Positions 11,414 to 20,496 are shown, counted from the stretch's first letter. The stretch: 61,428 nucleotides of DNA from Singulisphaera sp. (GCA_027451445.1 DAIDJG010000068.1:1-61428); one strand, 5' to 3'. Notes: generated from the letters alone by a model not told the origin. Program-made: numbers and translations.

Positions 11414-12277
11414 ATGCGGTTGGCAGGCAAACGGCGCTTTGAGTGGTTGCTATCGAGTCACTTCCATGAGGGGAAGGAGCATCAGGTCCGCCTCCAGGGT
11501 GACTCGGTGGATGTGGTGGAAATGGGGACGGGTGAACCGATCGTTCTTGTGCCGGGGCTGGCGGGGGGTTGGAAACTATTAGCTCCCCTCGCTCACCTGT
11601 TGGCGAAGCGATACCGGGTTTTTGCGTGTGGTCTGCGCGGAGACCGATTTCCGTTGGGGATGAGCCTTGCGTCTGACCTGGGGGATCACGCCCACGACCT
11701 TGCCGAGTTGATTGAGCGGCTTGGTCTGGAACGGCCGGCTGTCCTGGGCGTCTCATTTGGCGGGGCGGTGGCCTTGGAGTTCGCGGTCGAATATCCCCAA
11801 CGCCTGAGTGCTCTCACCGTGTTTGGGGCTGAGGCACGTTTTCGAGCGACGCTCGGAACGACGATCGCCAGACGGGTTCTGGAACGGTTTCCCTTACCGA
11901 GCGACAACGGCTTCGTGAACCAGTTTTTCAACCTCCTTCACGGTGGAAAGCCAGAGCCCGGACCGCTTCCCGATTTCGTCGTGGAGCGGTGCTGGGAAAC
12001 CGATCAAAGCATCGTGGCGCAGCGGATCGGGTTGCTCGATGCGTTCGATGTCCGCGATCGCCTCTGGCGGATCGATGTTCCGACGCTCGTGCTTGGGGGG
12101 ACTCGCGACATCGTGGTGCCGCCGGCACGGCAGCGCGCGTTAGCCGAGGCGATCAGCGGCGCACGGTTTGAGGCGTTGGAAGGGGCGGGACACATCGGCT
12201 TCCTGACTCACCGCCTCGAGGTCGCACGCCGCGTCAATCGGCTCTTGCGGGTCGCACGCCACTCGACGTGCGAGTGA
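11414..12277 (+). CDS. Alpha/beta hydrolase
   Basis: A 287-residue alpha/beta-fold hydrolase. Seen: the oxyanion-side strand IVLVPGLAGGWKLLAPLA, the nucleophile elbow GVSFGG (Ser), the acid GGTRDIVVPP (Asp), and the C-terminal GAGHIGF (His). These form a complete catalytic triad. The substrate (ester, lactone, haloalkane or other) cannot be told from sequence. The start at 11414 follows cgggggattcc. It is divergent from the sigma-54 activator and is followed by an intrinsic terminator. Confidence 0.85.
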   Translation: MRLAGKRRFEWLLSSHFHEGKEHQVRLQGDSVDVVEMGTGEPIVLVPGLAGGWKLLAPLAHLLAKRYRVFACGLRGDRFPLGMSLASDLGDHAHDLAELIERLGLERPAVLGVSFGGAVALEFAVEYPQRLSALTVFGAEARFRATLGTTIARRVLERFPLPSDNGFVNQFFNLLHGGKPEPGPLPDFVVERCWETDQSIVAQRIGLLDAFDVRDRLWRIDVPTLVLGGTRDIVVPPARQRALAEAISGARFEALEGAGHIGFLTHRLEVARRVNRLLRVARHSTCE

Positions 12278-12311
12278 ACTGACGGCGCCGCGAAACAGAT
12301 CGATGATTCCA

Positions 12312-12350
12312 GGGGACCAGGAGCCACTCGCCTGGTCTCCTTTCTTTTTT
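12312..12350 (+). terminator. Intrinsic terminator after the alpha/beta hydrolase
   Basis: GGGGACCAGG (12312-12321) pairs with CCTGGTCTCC (12331-12340), with one G-T pair, around a 9-nt loop, followed by tttctttttt (12341-12350). This is a textbook Rho-independent terminator on the plus strand. Confidence 0.85.
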
Positions 12351-12403
12351 GTTCGCACAAACTGTTGACGGCGTCTGTCTTCCAACCCGGAGAAGCATTG
12401 GTA

Positions 12404-13024
12404 ATGCCGGAACGTTTGGAGTTGCTCAGTCCTCTCCTGGTTCGCGCTCTGCGGTGCGCGTCCTACTGGCACCGTGGGCAACTCCGGAAAGGATCGGCGA
12501 TACCTTATGTCGAGCACGTGATGGGGGTCGCCTTGATCCTCGATCGCTCGGGCTTCGGCGAGAACGTCGTCATTGCCGGCCTGCTGCACGACGCGGTCGA
12601 GGACACCGAAGCGACACTTGCCGAGATTGAGGGACTCTTTGGGTCTGAAGTCGCCGGAATTGTGAGTGATTGCTCCGAGCAGAAGACGGATAGCCTGGGA
12701 AACAAGCGGCCGTGGATTGATCGCAAACGCGATCATCTCGCCGTCCTCGTTGAGGCGGGTTTGGCGAGCCGCGCGGTGATCCTGGCCGACAAGCTGAACA
12801 ACCTGATCAGTATCGAGATGGACCTTCGAGACAAGAAGCCCATCTGGAGTCAGTTCAACGCGGACCGAGAGCAGGTTCTCTGGTATCACCGCACGATGAT
12901 CGACCAACTCGATGGCGACGAGCCGCGTTTGGGACAGCTCGCTTCGGAGGCTCGCCGCGTTCTCAACGCCATTGAAGCGCTCGAAGGCGGCGTGGACCCG
13001 CTCAGCGCGGAGAACCCGCTTTGA
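12404..13024 (+). CDS. HD-domain phosphohydrolase, SpoT-hydrolase-like
   Basis: A 206-residue stand-alone HD protein. Motifs match the (p)ppGpp-hydrolase branch: HRGQLRKGSAIPYVEHVMGVA (first His), then LLHDAVEDTEAT (HD plus ED), and ADKLNNL (the downstream Asp). There is no synthetase or TGS domain, so this may be a small alarmone hydrolase or another nucleotide phosphohydrolase; the choice is not resolvable here. ATG 12404 has ggagaag about nine bases upstream; the frame opens at TTG 12365. Confidence 0.82.
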   Translation: MPERLELLSPLLVRALRCASYWHRGQLRKGSAIPYVEHVMGVALILDRSGFGENVVIAGLLHDAVEDTEATLAEIEGLFGSEVAGIVSDCSEQKTDSLGNKRPWIDRKRDHLAVLVEAGLASRAVILADKLNNLISIEMDLRDKKPIWSQFNADREQVLWYHRTMIDQLDGDEPRLGQLASEARRVLNAIEALEGGVDPLSAENPL

Positions 13025-13131
13025 ACAAGCCGATACCGCTGATTGCGAATCAGACGGCTGTCTCAAGCCGCAAAATCGGTCGTAGCCTACCCACGAGCGC
13101 AGGAAAATCGGCAAACCTTCCCACGAGACGG
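13025..13131. other. Start of the 728-base gap upstream of aroF
   Basis: The non-coding gap runs from 13025 to 13752. This first part has no feature I can name; the structured transcript candidate follows it. Confidence 0.5.
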
Positions 13132-13159
13132 TTGATCGCGGCTTCCGGGTTGGTATAGT
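13132..13159 (+). promoter_or_regulatory. Sigma-70 promoter for the leader/ncRNA
   Basis: TTGATC (13132-13137), a 16-base spacer, then TATAGT (13154-13159). This gives four and five matches to the two consensus hexamers. Transcription would start near 13166. Confidence 0.65.
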
Positions 13160-13293
13160 GAAAGTGTCGGTGAGGTCGCACACACCCAACCGACTTGGGT
13201 CGTACGGACGTGGTACGACGGGCTAAAGCTCGCTTCCACTCGAGGCTGGACTCCCGTGGGACCGAGGTGGCTTAACAAGAGGGAGGTGATCGC

Positions 13294-13326
13294 GTGTGTA
13301 GTGACAACCAGGGGCGGCTCGCCTAA
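13294..13326 (+). CDS. Possible 10-codon leader peptide
   Basis: GTG 13294 follows gggaggtgat at ideal spacing, one of the strongest Shine-Dalgarno sequences in the window. The frame encodes MCSDNQGRLA and stops at 13324-13326. It lies inside the structured leader. It has no Phe, Tyr or Trp codons, so classic ribosome-stalling control of aromatic synthesis is unlikely. It may instead be a ribosome or regulator binding site without a functional peptide. Confidence 0.35.
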   Translation: MCSDNQGRLA

Positions 13327-13604
13327 CGGCAGCCGACGGGTTGCCCGTCGGGCAAGCCGCATACCAGTCTGATTTTTGCGCACGGCCAGGTCCGGCTTGT
13401 TCGGACCTGGCCTGCTTTACCTGCGAACTTGACGGCCGATTACGAGGATTCCGAAAACACGTGAGCCGGTCCTTCGTCCTCCCTGGCACTGGGTCGTATT
13501 GTGGCTGGTGGTCCCTGTACTTTACGGGGTACTCCACAGGTTGCCGGGCCTTGGGCGGAGTTTAGTCAGGATCGACCGCTCTTCTCTTCCAGAGAAAACA
13601 CACC

Positions 13605-13651
13605 AAAGGCTCCGGGACCTGAGTTAGGGTTCCGGGGCCTTTGTTTGTTTT
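13605..13651 (+). terminator. Intrinsic terminator upstream of aroF
   Basis: AAAGGCTCCGGGACC (13605-13619) pairs with GGTTCCGGGGCCTTT (13628-13642): 15 bp with two G-T pairs and an 8-nt loop, followed by gtttgtttt. It ends the leader RNA about 100 bases before the aroF start. Confidence 0.88.
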
Positions 13652-13752
13652 AGGACCGCGGGTGCGGTTCTTACGTTGGGGCAGGGTTACTATTCGTTCG
13701 CATCGAACTCCCCGGGGCGTGACCCAAATTCGTTTGTGGAGGGCGGGGTACC

Positions 13753-14766
13753 GTGATTGTTGTGATGAAGGCTGACGCGACGGCGGAGCAAGTGGAGCAC
13801 GCAGCCGCACACATCACCTCGTTGGGCCTGTCGCCCCAGGTGATCCGAGGCGCACACCAAACCGTGATCGCCGCGATCGGCGAGGAACGGCCGGGTCTCA
13901 TCGAAACATTGGAAGCGGGTGCAGGCGTCGAGAAAGTCTTGCCCATCATGGCCCCCTACAAACGGGCCTCATCCGAGTTGAAGAGCGAACGTACGGTCGT
14001 TCGGGCACGCGGGCTCGAAGTGGGCGGCACGAAGATCGCGGTGATCGCTGGACCGTGTTCGGTCGAGAACGAGGCCCAGATCGTGGCTATCGCGCGCAAG
14101 CTCAAGGAGCGCGGAGCGACGGGCCTGCGAGGGGGAGCCTTCAAGCCCAGGACCAGCCCATACAGCTTCCAGGGCCACAAGGAAGAAGGTCTCAAGATGC
14201 TCGCCGCAGCGCGGGACGAAACTGGACTGGCGATCGTCACCGAAGTCATGGCGCCGGAACACGTTCCCATGGTCGCCGAGTACGCCGACGTGCTTCAGAT
14301 CGGCGCGCGAAATATGCAGAATTACCAGCTTCTTCAGGCTGTGGGCGACTCGGGCAAACCCGCCCTGTTGAAGCGCGGGATGAGCGCGACGATCGACGAG
14401 TTTTTGTTGGCCGCGGAGTACATCCTGGACCGGGGCAACCCCAACGTCATGCTCTGCGAGCGCGGGGTTCGTACATTCGAGGAACACACACGCTTTACGC
14501 TGCCGCTCGCGACAGTGCCCTACCTGCACGAGAAGAGCCACCTCCCCGTGGTGGTGGATCCGTCCCACGGCACGGGGAAAGCTCGATTGGTCCCTCCGAT
14601 GTGTAAGGCGTCGGTCGCGGCCGGGGCCGATGCGCTGATCATCGAAGTGCACGAGGATCCCGAGCACGCGATGAGCGACGGTTCCCAGACCATCACACCG
14701 GCGGTCTTCGCCCAGGTGATGCAGCAATGCCGGCGTGTTGCTGAGGCGGTCGACCGGACGATGTGA
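13753..14766 (+). CDS. aroF: 3-deoxy-7-phosphoheptulonate synthase with N-terminal regulatory domain
   Basis: DAHP synthase condenses PEP and erythrose-4-phosphate, the first step of the shikimate pathway. The 337-residue protein starts with a ferredoxin-like (FL/ACT-type) domain (about 1-70) as in Thermotoga and Bacillus type I-beta enzymes, where it mediates feedback inhibition by aromatic amino acids. The barrel follows: [47 protein letters not shown], and [11 protein letters not shown], carrying the metal and PEP ligands. The GTG at 13753 is the start ([10 protein letters not shown]). It follows the structured leader and terminator, so expression may be controlled by termination. Confidence 0.93.
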   Translation: MIVVMKADATAEQVEHAAAHITSLGLSPQVIRGAHQTVIAAIGEERPGLIETLEAGAGVEKVLPIMAPYKRASSELKSERTVVRARGLEVGGTKIAVIAGPCSVENEAQIVAIARKLKERGATGLRGGAFKPRTSPYSFQGHKEEGLKMLAAARDETGLAIVTEVMAPEHVPMVAEYADVLQIGARNMQNYQLLQAVGDSGKPALLKRGMSATIDEFLLAAEYILDRGNPNVMLCERGVRTFEEHTRFTLPLATVPYLHEKSHLPVVVDPSHGTGKARLVPPMCKASVAAGADALIIEVHEDPEHAMSDGSQTITPAVFAQVMQQCRRVAEAVDRTM

Positions 14767-14794
14767 TCCGGAACCGTTGGGAATTGAGTTCGGT

Positions 14795-14834
14795 GGGGTG
14801 GGCGTGAATTGCACCCGACTGCGAAGCCCACCCC
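14795..14834. terminator. Stem-loop between aroF and the DUF1501 gene
   Basis: GGGGTGGGC (14795-14803) pairs perfectly with GCCCACCCC (14826-14834), 22-nt loop, between converging genes. There is no T run. Confidence 0.4.
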
Positions 14835-14887
14835 CGTCGAACCTCGACGTTTTCAGTGACACGTTGCTTGCATCTGCGTCATCTCAC

Positions 14888-16171
14888 TCAGCCCACGAGC
14901 TCCTTGATCGGCGTTGCACCCTTCTCGACGATCCGTATTGGGCGTCCGATCGGCGTGGGGTTCTCTTTGGTGTAGTCCACGCCGAGGATTGAGCAGACCG
15001 TCGCGAGAAAATCGAGACCCGAGATCGGTCGTTCGATCACCTCGGCGCCCTCCTTGTCGGTCTTGCCGATCACCTGCCCCCCCTTGATGCCGCCGCCGAA
15101 GAGGGCCAGGCTCCAGGCGCGCGGATAATGGTTGCGTCCCGGAGTGCCCTGGTTCGCGGTGATCTTGGGGGTTCGGCCAAACTCACCCATCCAGATAACA
15201 AGCGTCGAGTCGAGACGCCCGGAGGACTCGAGCTCAGTGATCAGTCTCGCGATCGGCGCATCAATCGTGCCAGAGAGTTTCTTGACCCTCGGGAAGTTGT
15301 CCTTGTGCGTGTCCCATCCGTTGGAGAATACCTCAACGAACGGTACACCAGCCTCGTTAAGACGTCTGGCGAGGAGGCACCCTCGCCCGAAGGCGCTCTC
15401 GCCATACGCCGCGCGGACGGAGGCGTGTTCACGCTCGATATCGAACGCCTGGGCTTCCTTCGACCGGAGCAGCGCGACGGTCCGCTGATAGGTCGTGAGG
15501 TGGTCATGCCCTGCTTGACTCGTAGCCGTGCGTAGCAAACCCCGCTCCATGTCTTCGAGCAGTCCAAGCCGTTCACCGAACCGCAAGCCATCAACTGGTG
15601 GTCGCAGATTGGCGACGCCCTTGGCGGCATCCTCAATGATGAGCGGCTGATGCCGGACTCCCAGGAAACCTGCCCCGTAGCCGAACTTGCCGCCGACCGA
15701 AACGAAATTCGGTAGCGCGACGTCCGCCTTTCCCAACTCGGCTGAAGCGATGGCGCCGAGGCTTGGATGAACCAGTCCACCCGAGCCCTCCCGATAGCCT
15801 GTATGCATATAGTAGCGGGCTGGACCGTGTGCCCCTTGACTTGTGCTCATGCCCCGGAGCAGCACCCCATGGTGCATCTGCTTGGCGATTTGCGGCAGAT
15901 GCTCACTGATTTCGATTCCGGGCACGGAGGTCGCGATCGGCTTGAATTCGCCGGCGTCTTTCGTCCCGGGCTTGAGGTCGAGAGTGTCCTTGTGGCTCGC
16001 GCCTCCTTCCATCCAGAGGAGGATGCACGACTTGGGCTTCACCCCTGTTTCTGCCGCGCGGGTCGCAAGCACGTTGAGCCAGCCCGAGAGCGAAGTGAAC
16101 GACGCACCTGCCGCCGCGAATCGGAGCAGTTCGCGCCTGGAGCACGCGAGAGAGCGGTGAACATTGGCCAT
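14888..16171 (-). CDS. DUF1501 protein, Tat-exported
   Basis: A 427-residue sulfatase-like DUF1501 protein, a family very expanded in Planctomycetota and related to alkaline-phosphatase-fold enzymes; function unproven. The N terminus is a twin-arginine leader (SRRELLRFAAAGASFTSLSGW). Internal marks: CILLWMEGGASHKDTLDLKP, GWDTHKDNF, LVIWMGEFGRTPKI, and GRNHYPRAWSLALFGGG. ATG 16171 is chosen because aaggag lies eight bases upstream; ATG 16195 is in frame but weaker. It is the second gene of an operon with the DUF1549/1553 gene, which ends about 20 bases upstream if the frameshift there is read through. Confidence 0.92.
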   Translation of the reverse strand: MANVHRSLACSRRELLRFAAAGASFTSLSGWLNVLATRAAETGVKPKSCILLWMEGGASHKDTLDLKPGTKDAGEFKPIATSVPGIEISEHLPQIAKQMHHGVLLRGMSTSQGAHGPARYYMHTGYREGSGGLVHPSLGAIASAELGKADVALPNFVSVGGKFGYGAGFLGVRHQPLIIEDAAKGVANLRPPVDGLRFGERLGLLEDMERGLLRTATSQAGHDHLTTYQRTVALLRSKEAQAFDIEREHASVRAAYGESAFGRGCLLARRLNEAGVPFVEVFSNGWDTHKDNFPRVKKLSGTIDAPIARLITELESSGRLDSTLVIWMGEFGRTPKITANQGTPGRNHYPRAWSLALFGGGIKGGQVIGKTDKEGAEVIERPISGLDFLATVCSILGVDYTKENPTPIGRPIRIVEKGATPIKELVG

Positions 16172-16191
16172 GGAACCGGCTCCTTGATTTC

Positions 16192-17770
16192 TCAATGATT
16201 GAGCGTGAACTCACTGGTATTCAAAAGCACCCAGAGGAGGTCGGCGAACTCCTCACGTAGAGGTGCGCGTCGATTGGTGGAGGAAGGCTTCGATCCGTGT
16301 GCGTTCGGCCTTTGAGGGGTATCGCGAAAGAGTCGCGAGATAGAGCCGGTCGACAGCCTGCGCGGGCGTCCGCGATGTGGCGAGCGCGTCGTCAAGCAAA
16401 ACAGATCCCTTATTCATCTCGGGCGAATTCATCAGTTGGAGCACCTGTGGAATGCCGGTGCCGTACTCGGTGGGATCCGCACCGTCCGGCACGTCGAAGA
16501 AGGCGATGAACTTTGCGCGGAGTGATTTCGGCTCGTATTTAATTGCTTGTTCTTTGGCCGCTTTGCGGGCTTCCTTGGGGGTCTCGCCCTTGTGTCCCAG
16601 GACGATCGCAAGGGAATCGTAAAGTTGTTCAGGCGTGAGAGGCTTGATCGCCATCCGCGCGAAGTGTTCATCGGGCGAGTTCCCCTCGCTCGCAGCCCCG
16701 CTGGCACGCTGATAGGCCTGACTGTTACAGATCGCCCCGATGAGATACTTGAGGTCGAAACCGGACTTCGTGAATTCGGCGGTGAGTTCCTTGAGCAGTT
16801 CCGGCTCTCCGGTCGGATCCGCGCTCAGATTGTCGACAGGTTCGACGATCCCCCGGGCGAAGAACTGGGCCCACGTCCGATTGACCATCGCGCGGGCGAA
16901 GAACGGGTTCTCCGGGTTGGTCATCCACTGGGCAAGCGCAGGGCGATACGGTTCACTCGCGCTGAGTTTGGGCTGGTCGGCACCGAGAAACTTGGGCGCC
17001 AGGTTGAGGGCCGAGTCCGGCAGGGGCGCCTTCTTTTCCTTGCCGCTTTCGTTCACCACTTCGGGTTCACCTTTTCCGACCTTCTTGCCCCCTGCGCGGA
17101 CCTTGGAGAAGAACGCGGCCATGCTCCAGTAATCCTTGCGCTTCCAAGGAGCGAACGGGTGGTCATGACACTGGGCGCATTCGAGGCGCACGCCCAGGAA
17201 GAGCCGGCAGACCTGGTCATTGAGCTTGTCGGGGGTGCGCAACGCGATGAAGAACGTCGCAGCACCGCTATCGCCCTGAGTCCCGGTGACCGTGAGCAGA
17301 TCGTTCACCAGTCGATTCCAGGGTTGGTTCTCGTTGAACCGCGTTTTCAGCCACTCGACGAACGGTTCACTCTTGAGGCGCCGATTGGTCGAGTCGCGAA
17401 CCATCAGCAGCGTTTCCCATGTCTCGGCTTGATGTTTACCGTAATCGGGACTGGCGAGCCGCTCGTCGATGAGTTTGGCTCGCTTGTGAGGGTCGCGACT
17501 CGCGAGGAAGTTCGCGGCCGTGTCGGCGGAGGGAATCAATCCGGTCAGATCCAGGTAAGCCCGCCGCAGGAACTCCGCATCGTCGGCAAGCGGCGCCGGC
17601 GTGACATCCTTAGACGAGCGGCTCTGCTCGATCAACGCGTCGATACGTTGGGCCAGCGCATGGGCACTGGTCCCGGCGTTCGGCTTCGCGGGAGCGGCCG
17701 CTTCGGCCTGCCCTACGAGCGCCAGGAGCAGAAGCCCCCGCAGACCCTTTATGATTCGAGTTCGCGACAT
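16192..17770 (-). CDS. DUF1549/DUF1553 secreted protein, frameshifted near its 3' end
   Basis: The main frame runs 17770-16253 (505 residues) with a Sec signal peptide (GLRGLLLLALVGQAEAAA). It has the DUF1549 block (AYLDLTGLIPSADTAANFLA, LECAQCHDHPFAPWKRKDYW; the CxxCH looks like a heme or metal site) and the DUF1553 block (NPENPFFARAMVNRTWAQFF). It ends abruptly as HQSTRTST. The expected family C terminus (EEFADLLWVLLNTSEFTLNH) is present in the next frame, 16192 to about 16270. So one base has been gained or lost near 16256-16275: a real mutation, a sequencing error or, less likely, programmed frameshifting. ATG 17770 (MSRTRIIKG) is the start. Confidence 0.85.
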
Positions 17771-17857
17771 GCCTTTGACCCTCGTTTCGCGCGGCGGGAT
17801 GGTCGATTCGTCGGTTCGCGAACACCCGCGAACCGGCACCCCAGATCATTGCTCGTG

Positions 17858-18217
17858 TTACTTGTTTTTCTTCTTCTTCTTTTGCTTGACCTTGGGCTGG
17901 AGGCCGTCAAGTTTGACCTCGGTGACCTTGCCTTCGCCCGCACTCGTGAGGGTCAGGTCCGATCCCTCTTTCAGTCCTTTCAGACCCCCGACCACATCCT
18001 GAGTCACCGCTTTCTTCAATTTCTTGCCGAACTGGCCGGTGATCCGTGCATCATTGGCGACGCTGAAGGTTTTCTCCGCATCGCCGACTGCGAGAGTGAC
18101 TGTGTTCTTGTCTCGGTCAACGCTCTTGAGCTTTCCCTTGATCTCCTCGGCCGGGAGCCGCCCGGCGCCGAACGCCAGGATCAGGGTACAAAGGACGAAG
18201 CGAAGAAGGTGTCGCAT
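17858..18217 (-). CDS. Small secreted protein with lysine-rich tail
   Basis: A 119-residue protein. A signal peptide (LLRFVLCTLILAFGAGRLPA) precedes a short beta-rich domain (EIKGKLKSVDRDKNTVTLAV, GDAEKTFSV, DARITGQF) resembling OB/SH3-like barrels in planctomycete secreted proteins. It ends in KQKKKKKNK. The basic tail could bind nucleic acid or acidic polymers. ATG 18217 has aaggaaa upstream; an in-frame ATG at 18283 is weaker. Not recognised as a named family. Confidence 0.65.
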   Translation of the reverse strand: MRHLLRFVLCTLILAFGAGRLPAEEIKGKLKSVDRDKNTVTLAVGDAEKTFSVANDARITGQFGKKLKKAVTQDVVGGLKGLKEGSDLTLTSAGEGKVTEVKLDGLQPKVKQKKKKKNK

Positions 18218-18415
18218 GCCAGGTTTCCTTGATTGAGGGGTCAACGCGTTCGACGACTGAGCTCGGCGAGGACCGGATCGCACATTCGTCGTGTCGGATC
18301 GTCTCGTCTTGCACCGCCAAGAAACGACGCGGCGAGGAGTTTGTGAGTTGTTATGAGCACCGATTCTAGAGAATTCGTCGTTGGCCTGACGGAATCACGA
18401 GCGTCAGAAAAGCGC

Positions 18416-19333
18416 TCAAGGCGATTTACGATTCTTCTTTTCCGCGCGACGCTCCGCGGCCCTGTTGGGCCGTTGGTTCGTGATCTTCAGGGCACGTCTG
18501 ATCTCCTTGCGCGAGGAGTCGGGAGCTCGCTCGAGAAGCGCGACCAGAGCGTTCATGCGATCGGAGTCGCTGAGGATGAGACGCTCGAGGCGCCGCTGGC
18601 GTTCAAAGTCGAGCGCACCGGACCGCTCGATGACGTCCATCTTCGACTCGATGCCCAGCTCGACGACGCGCGAATAAAGACGTGCCGACTGCGCGACGCG
18701 GCGAGCGTCGCCTCCACGCGAAGCACGGCTCAAGCGCTTGAAGAGCTTATTGGCAAGCTCGTTGAAGTGGTCCGCTTCAGCAAGGGGATCGGCGTTGCGC
18801 GCCAGCCATGGGGCGTTGGCGAGGAGCGCTTCCGCGAGGTCTTTGTCCTCTGTTGGAAGACTCGCGTTACGCACGTCTCGCGAAAGATCCGATGCGTGAT
18901 CGGCCAGGATCCGGTTCCGCTCTTCGGGAGCCGAAGCGCGGGCGAGGCTAAGGTTCCAGTCGACCAGACGCTCGACCACATCGGCGGAGGCCTCTGCACG
19001 CGGGATCGCTACGAACAGTCCACCACCTAACCCCAGCGCAACCAGAATCGAGGCCGCGATTAGCCACCGAGATACCTTGAAGCGTCGACGTCGTGCAAAC
19101 GCCGGAGCGGACGTCGGTTCGGACAAGCGTGCAAGGAAATCGTCCCGCGCCTGTTCCGCTGAAGCCGGGAGCGGGATCGCCCTCCATTCCTCGTCCAAAC
19201 GCGCCAGATCGGATTGCAGCCGCCGGCAATCCTCACACTGAGCGATATGGTTGGATAACTCCGCACGTGGAAATCCCTCGACGGAGAGACCGTCGTCGCT
19301 GAGTAGAATCTGCTGTACGTTGTGGCAGTCCAT
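18416..19333 (-). CDS. Anti-sigma factor with zinc-binding HxxxCxxC motif
   Basis: A 305-residue single-pass membrane protein. The N-terminal ZAS-type motif is His29-Cys33-Cys36 (NHIAQCEDC), which in this family binds zinc and the partner ECF sigma. One membrane segment (about 90-110, WLIAASILVALGLGGGLFVAI) is followed by a long helical C-terminal domain (about 115-305) ending in a Lys/Arg-rich tail. It starts 18 bases downstream of the ECF sigma gene's stop, so the two form a sigma/anti-sigma operon. The C-terminal domain is on the opposite membrane side and could sense envelope signals; that is inference. Confidence 0.82.
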   Translation of the reverse strand: MDCHNVQQILLSDDGLSVEGFPRAELSNHIAQCEDCRRLQSDLARLDEEWRAIPLPASAEQARDDFLARLSEPTSAPAFARRRRFKVSRWLIAASILVALGLGGGLFVAIPRAEASADVVERLVDWNLSLARASAPEERNRILADHASDLSRDVRNASLPTEDKDLAEALLANAPWLARNADPLAEADHFNELANKLFKRLSRASRGGDARRVAQSARLYSRVVELGIESKMDVIERSGALDFERQRRLERLILSDSDRMNALVALLERAPDSSRKEIRRALKITNQRPNRAAERRAEKKNRKSP

Positions 19334-19351
19334 GAGGGTGGTTCCGCGAGC

Positions 19352-19891
19352 TTAGGCAGAAGGTTTATCGGACAACGATTTCGCCAGTTTTGTGCGGGCC
19401 TGGTGCATGTGCCAGCGGGCGCCTTGCTCGGTCGTCCCGACAAGTTCCGCGATGTCGCGAAACGACAGGTCTTCCTGGACTCTCAGGTGAAAGACCATCC
19501 GGGTCATTTCGGAAAGCTGCTCCAAAGCAATCCGCAGGATCGCGCCCGCCTCCGCCAGTTCCAGATGCCTGGCAGGCGATTGCTCGTCCGCTGGGTCGTG
19601 CTCTAACGTAATAAATGTCAAACGCTTGCGACGGCGAGCGAGGTCACAAACGGCGTTTGCGGCGATACGAAGCAGCCATACCCGCATGCATGTGCCCGGT
19701 TGAAAAGTATCGCGGCGGTTCCACGCACGGAGAAACGTCTCCTGGGCGAGATCCTCAGCGTCGTGCGCGTCACCGAGCGAGCAATAGACGAGCCGGTACA
19801 CGGAGGTCCAGTGCTCGCGAACCACCGCGGCAAAGCCATCCGAGCCGAGCTCTCCTAAGTTCTGTCTCGGTGGGTCATCATCACGGACCAA
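19352..19891 (-). CDS. ECF-type RNA polymerase sigma factor
   Basis: A 179-residue group 4 sigma factor. Region 2: WTSVYRLVYCSLGDAHDAED then LAQETFLRAW. Region 4: LSEMTRMVFHLRVQEDLSFR with the HTH DIAELVGTTEQGARWHMHQA. The start is a TTG at 19891, supported by aaggag six bases upstream; no ATG is available near the N terminus. It is followed by its anti-sigma gene. By analogy with such pairs it should be released under envelope stress; its target promoters cannot be deduced. Confidence 0.9.
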   Translation of the reverse strand: MVRDDDPPRQNLGELGSDGFAAVVREHWTSVYRLVYCSLGDAHDAEDLAQETFLRAWNRRDTFQPGTCMRVWLLRIAANAVCDLARRRKRLTFITLEHDPADEQSPARHLELAEAGAILRIALEQLSEMTRMVFHLRVQEDLSFRDIAELVGTTEQGARWHMHQARTKLAKSLSDKPSA

Positions 19892-20496
19892 AGTACTCTC
19901 CTTGCGATAGGAAACGTCCGTTCGGCCAATTTGTGAGTTCGTAAGAGCGAGAAATCTTTCGAGGCCGGATCCTCAAGAGTTGGCAGTTGCCGAAAAAGCC
20001 TCGAATTCGCTACGACTTCAGCATTCGAGGGGCGTGTTTTCAAGCAACACCGCGATCGGTAGCGATCGAACTCCATGGCGGTCAATCCTCGCCTCCCCCA
20101 TCACGACGAGCGGCGACTGCGTCGCTCGGTAAGCGTATCTGTGCACGACGGCAAGCTCCGCGCTGCTGGCTGCCGCAGTCCTTCGGATCGCTTTGACGAG
20201 CGTCCAGGAGCCATGCGACAGAACCCAAAACGGCTTCGGCCAGCTCCCTGATCACTTGGAGGCTCGCTCGCTACGTGAGGGGCGGCGCGCAAGCGGATGC
20301 GCGCGGGTATGCACACGTCTGCGTGAATGGGCCGGTAGCTGAAAAATTAATCATCGGCTTGAGTTTTGCGATTTGAAGTCCTTCTGCCCTGAGCGCCTTC
20401 GAGGCGGGCCGCGGCGGACATTCACCAGAGGCTGCCACGGATCAGATCTCCGTTACCCAGGATCGCCAGGAGCTATTCTTGGAGGGAGATGAGAAC
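19892..20496. other. Divergent 605-base gap, no gene seen
   Basis: This lies between the divergent ECF sigma and repeat-protein genes. Two small hairpins are visible: GCGCGC/GCGCGC around 20282-20303 and CGCCT/AGGCG near 20394. No ORF has coding character. Promoters for both flanking genes must lie here, but I found no clear -35/-10 pair. Confidence 0.45.

Larger units (their letters stand above)
13166..13651 (+). ncRNA. Candidate structured RNA or aroF leader
   Basis: A non-coding stretch bounded by a good promoter and a strong intrinsic terminator, giving a transcript of about 485 nt. It is dense in perfect hairpins: 13185-13189 with 13195-13199; 13199-13205 with 13213-13219 (7 bp); 13335-13340 with 13344-13349 inside a longer CGGC/GCCG stem; 13384-13394 with 13402-13412 (11 bp); and a CCTGT...ACAGG stem near 13516-13545. 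I checked by eye for RNase P, tmRNA, SRP and T-box signatures and did not find them. It could be a stand-alone small RNA or a long 5' leader of the DAHP synthase gene 100 bases downstream, regulated by termination. Confidence 0.5.

Noticed and set aside
13166-13651. RNase P RNA, tmRNA, SRP RNA or T-box in the aroF leader
   Set aside because: No GAGGAAAGUCC core, no tRNA-like T-arm (ggttcga), no SRP GGAA loop with GGUCAGGUCC context (the resembling ggccaggtccgg is a plain perfect hairpin), and no T-box AGGGUGG...ACCGCGG core were found by eye.
16547-18232. 561-codon plus-strand ORF opposite the DUF1549/1553 gene
   Set aside because: Mirror of a strongly supported gene; Arg/Gly/Leu-rich shadow composition.
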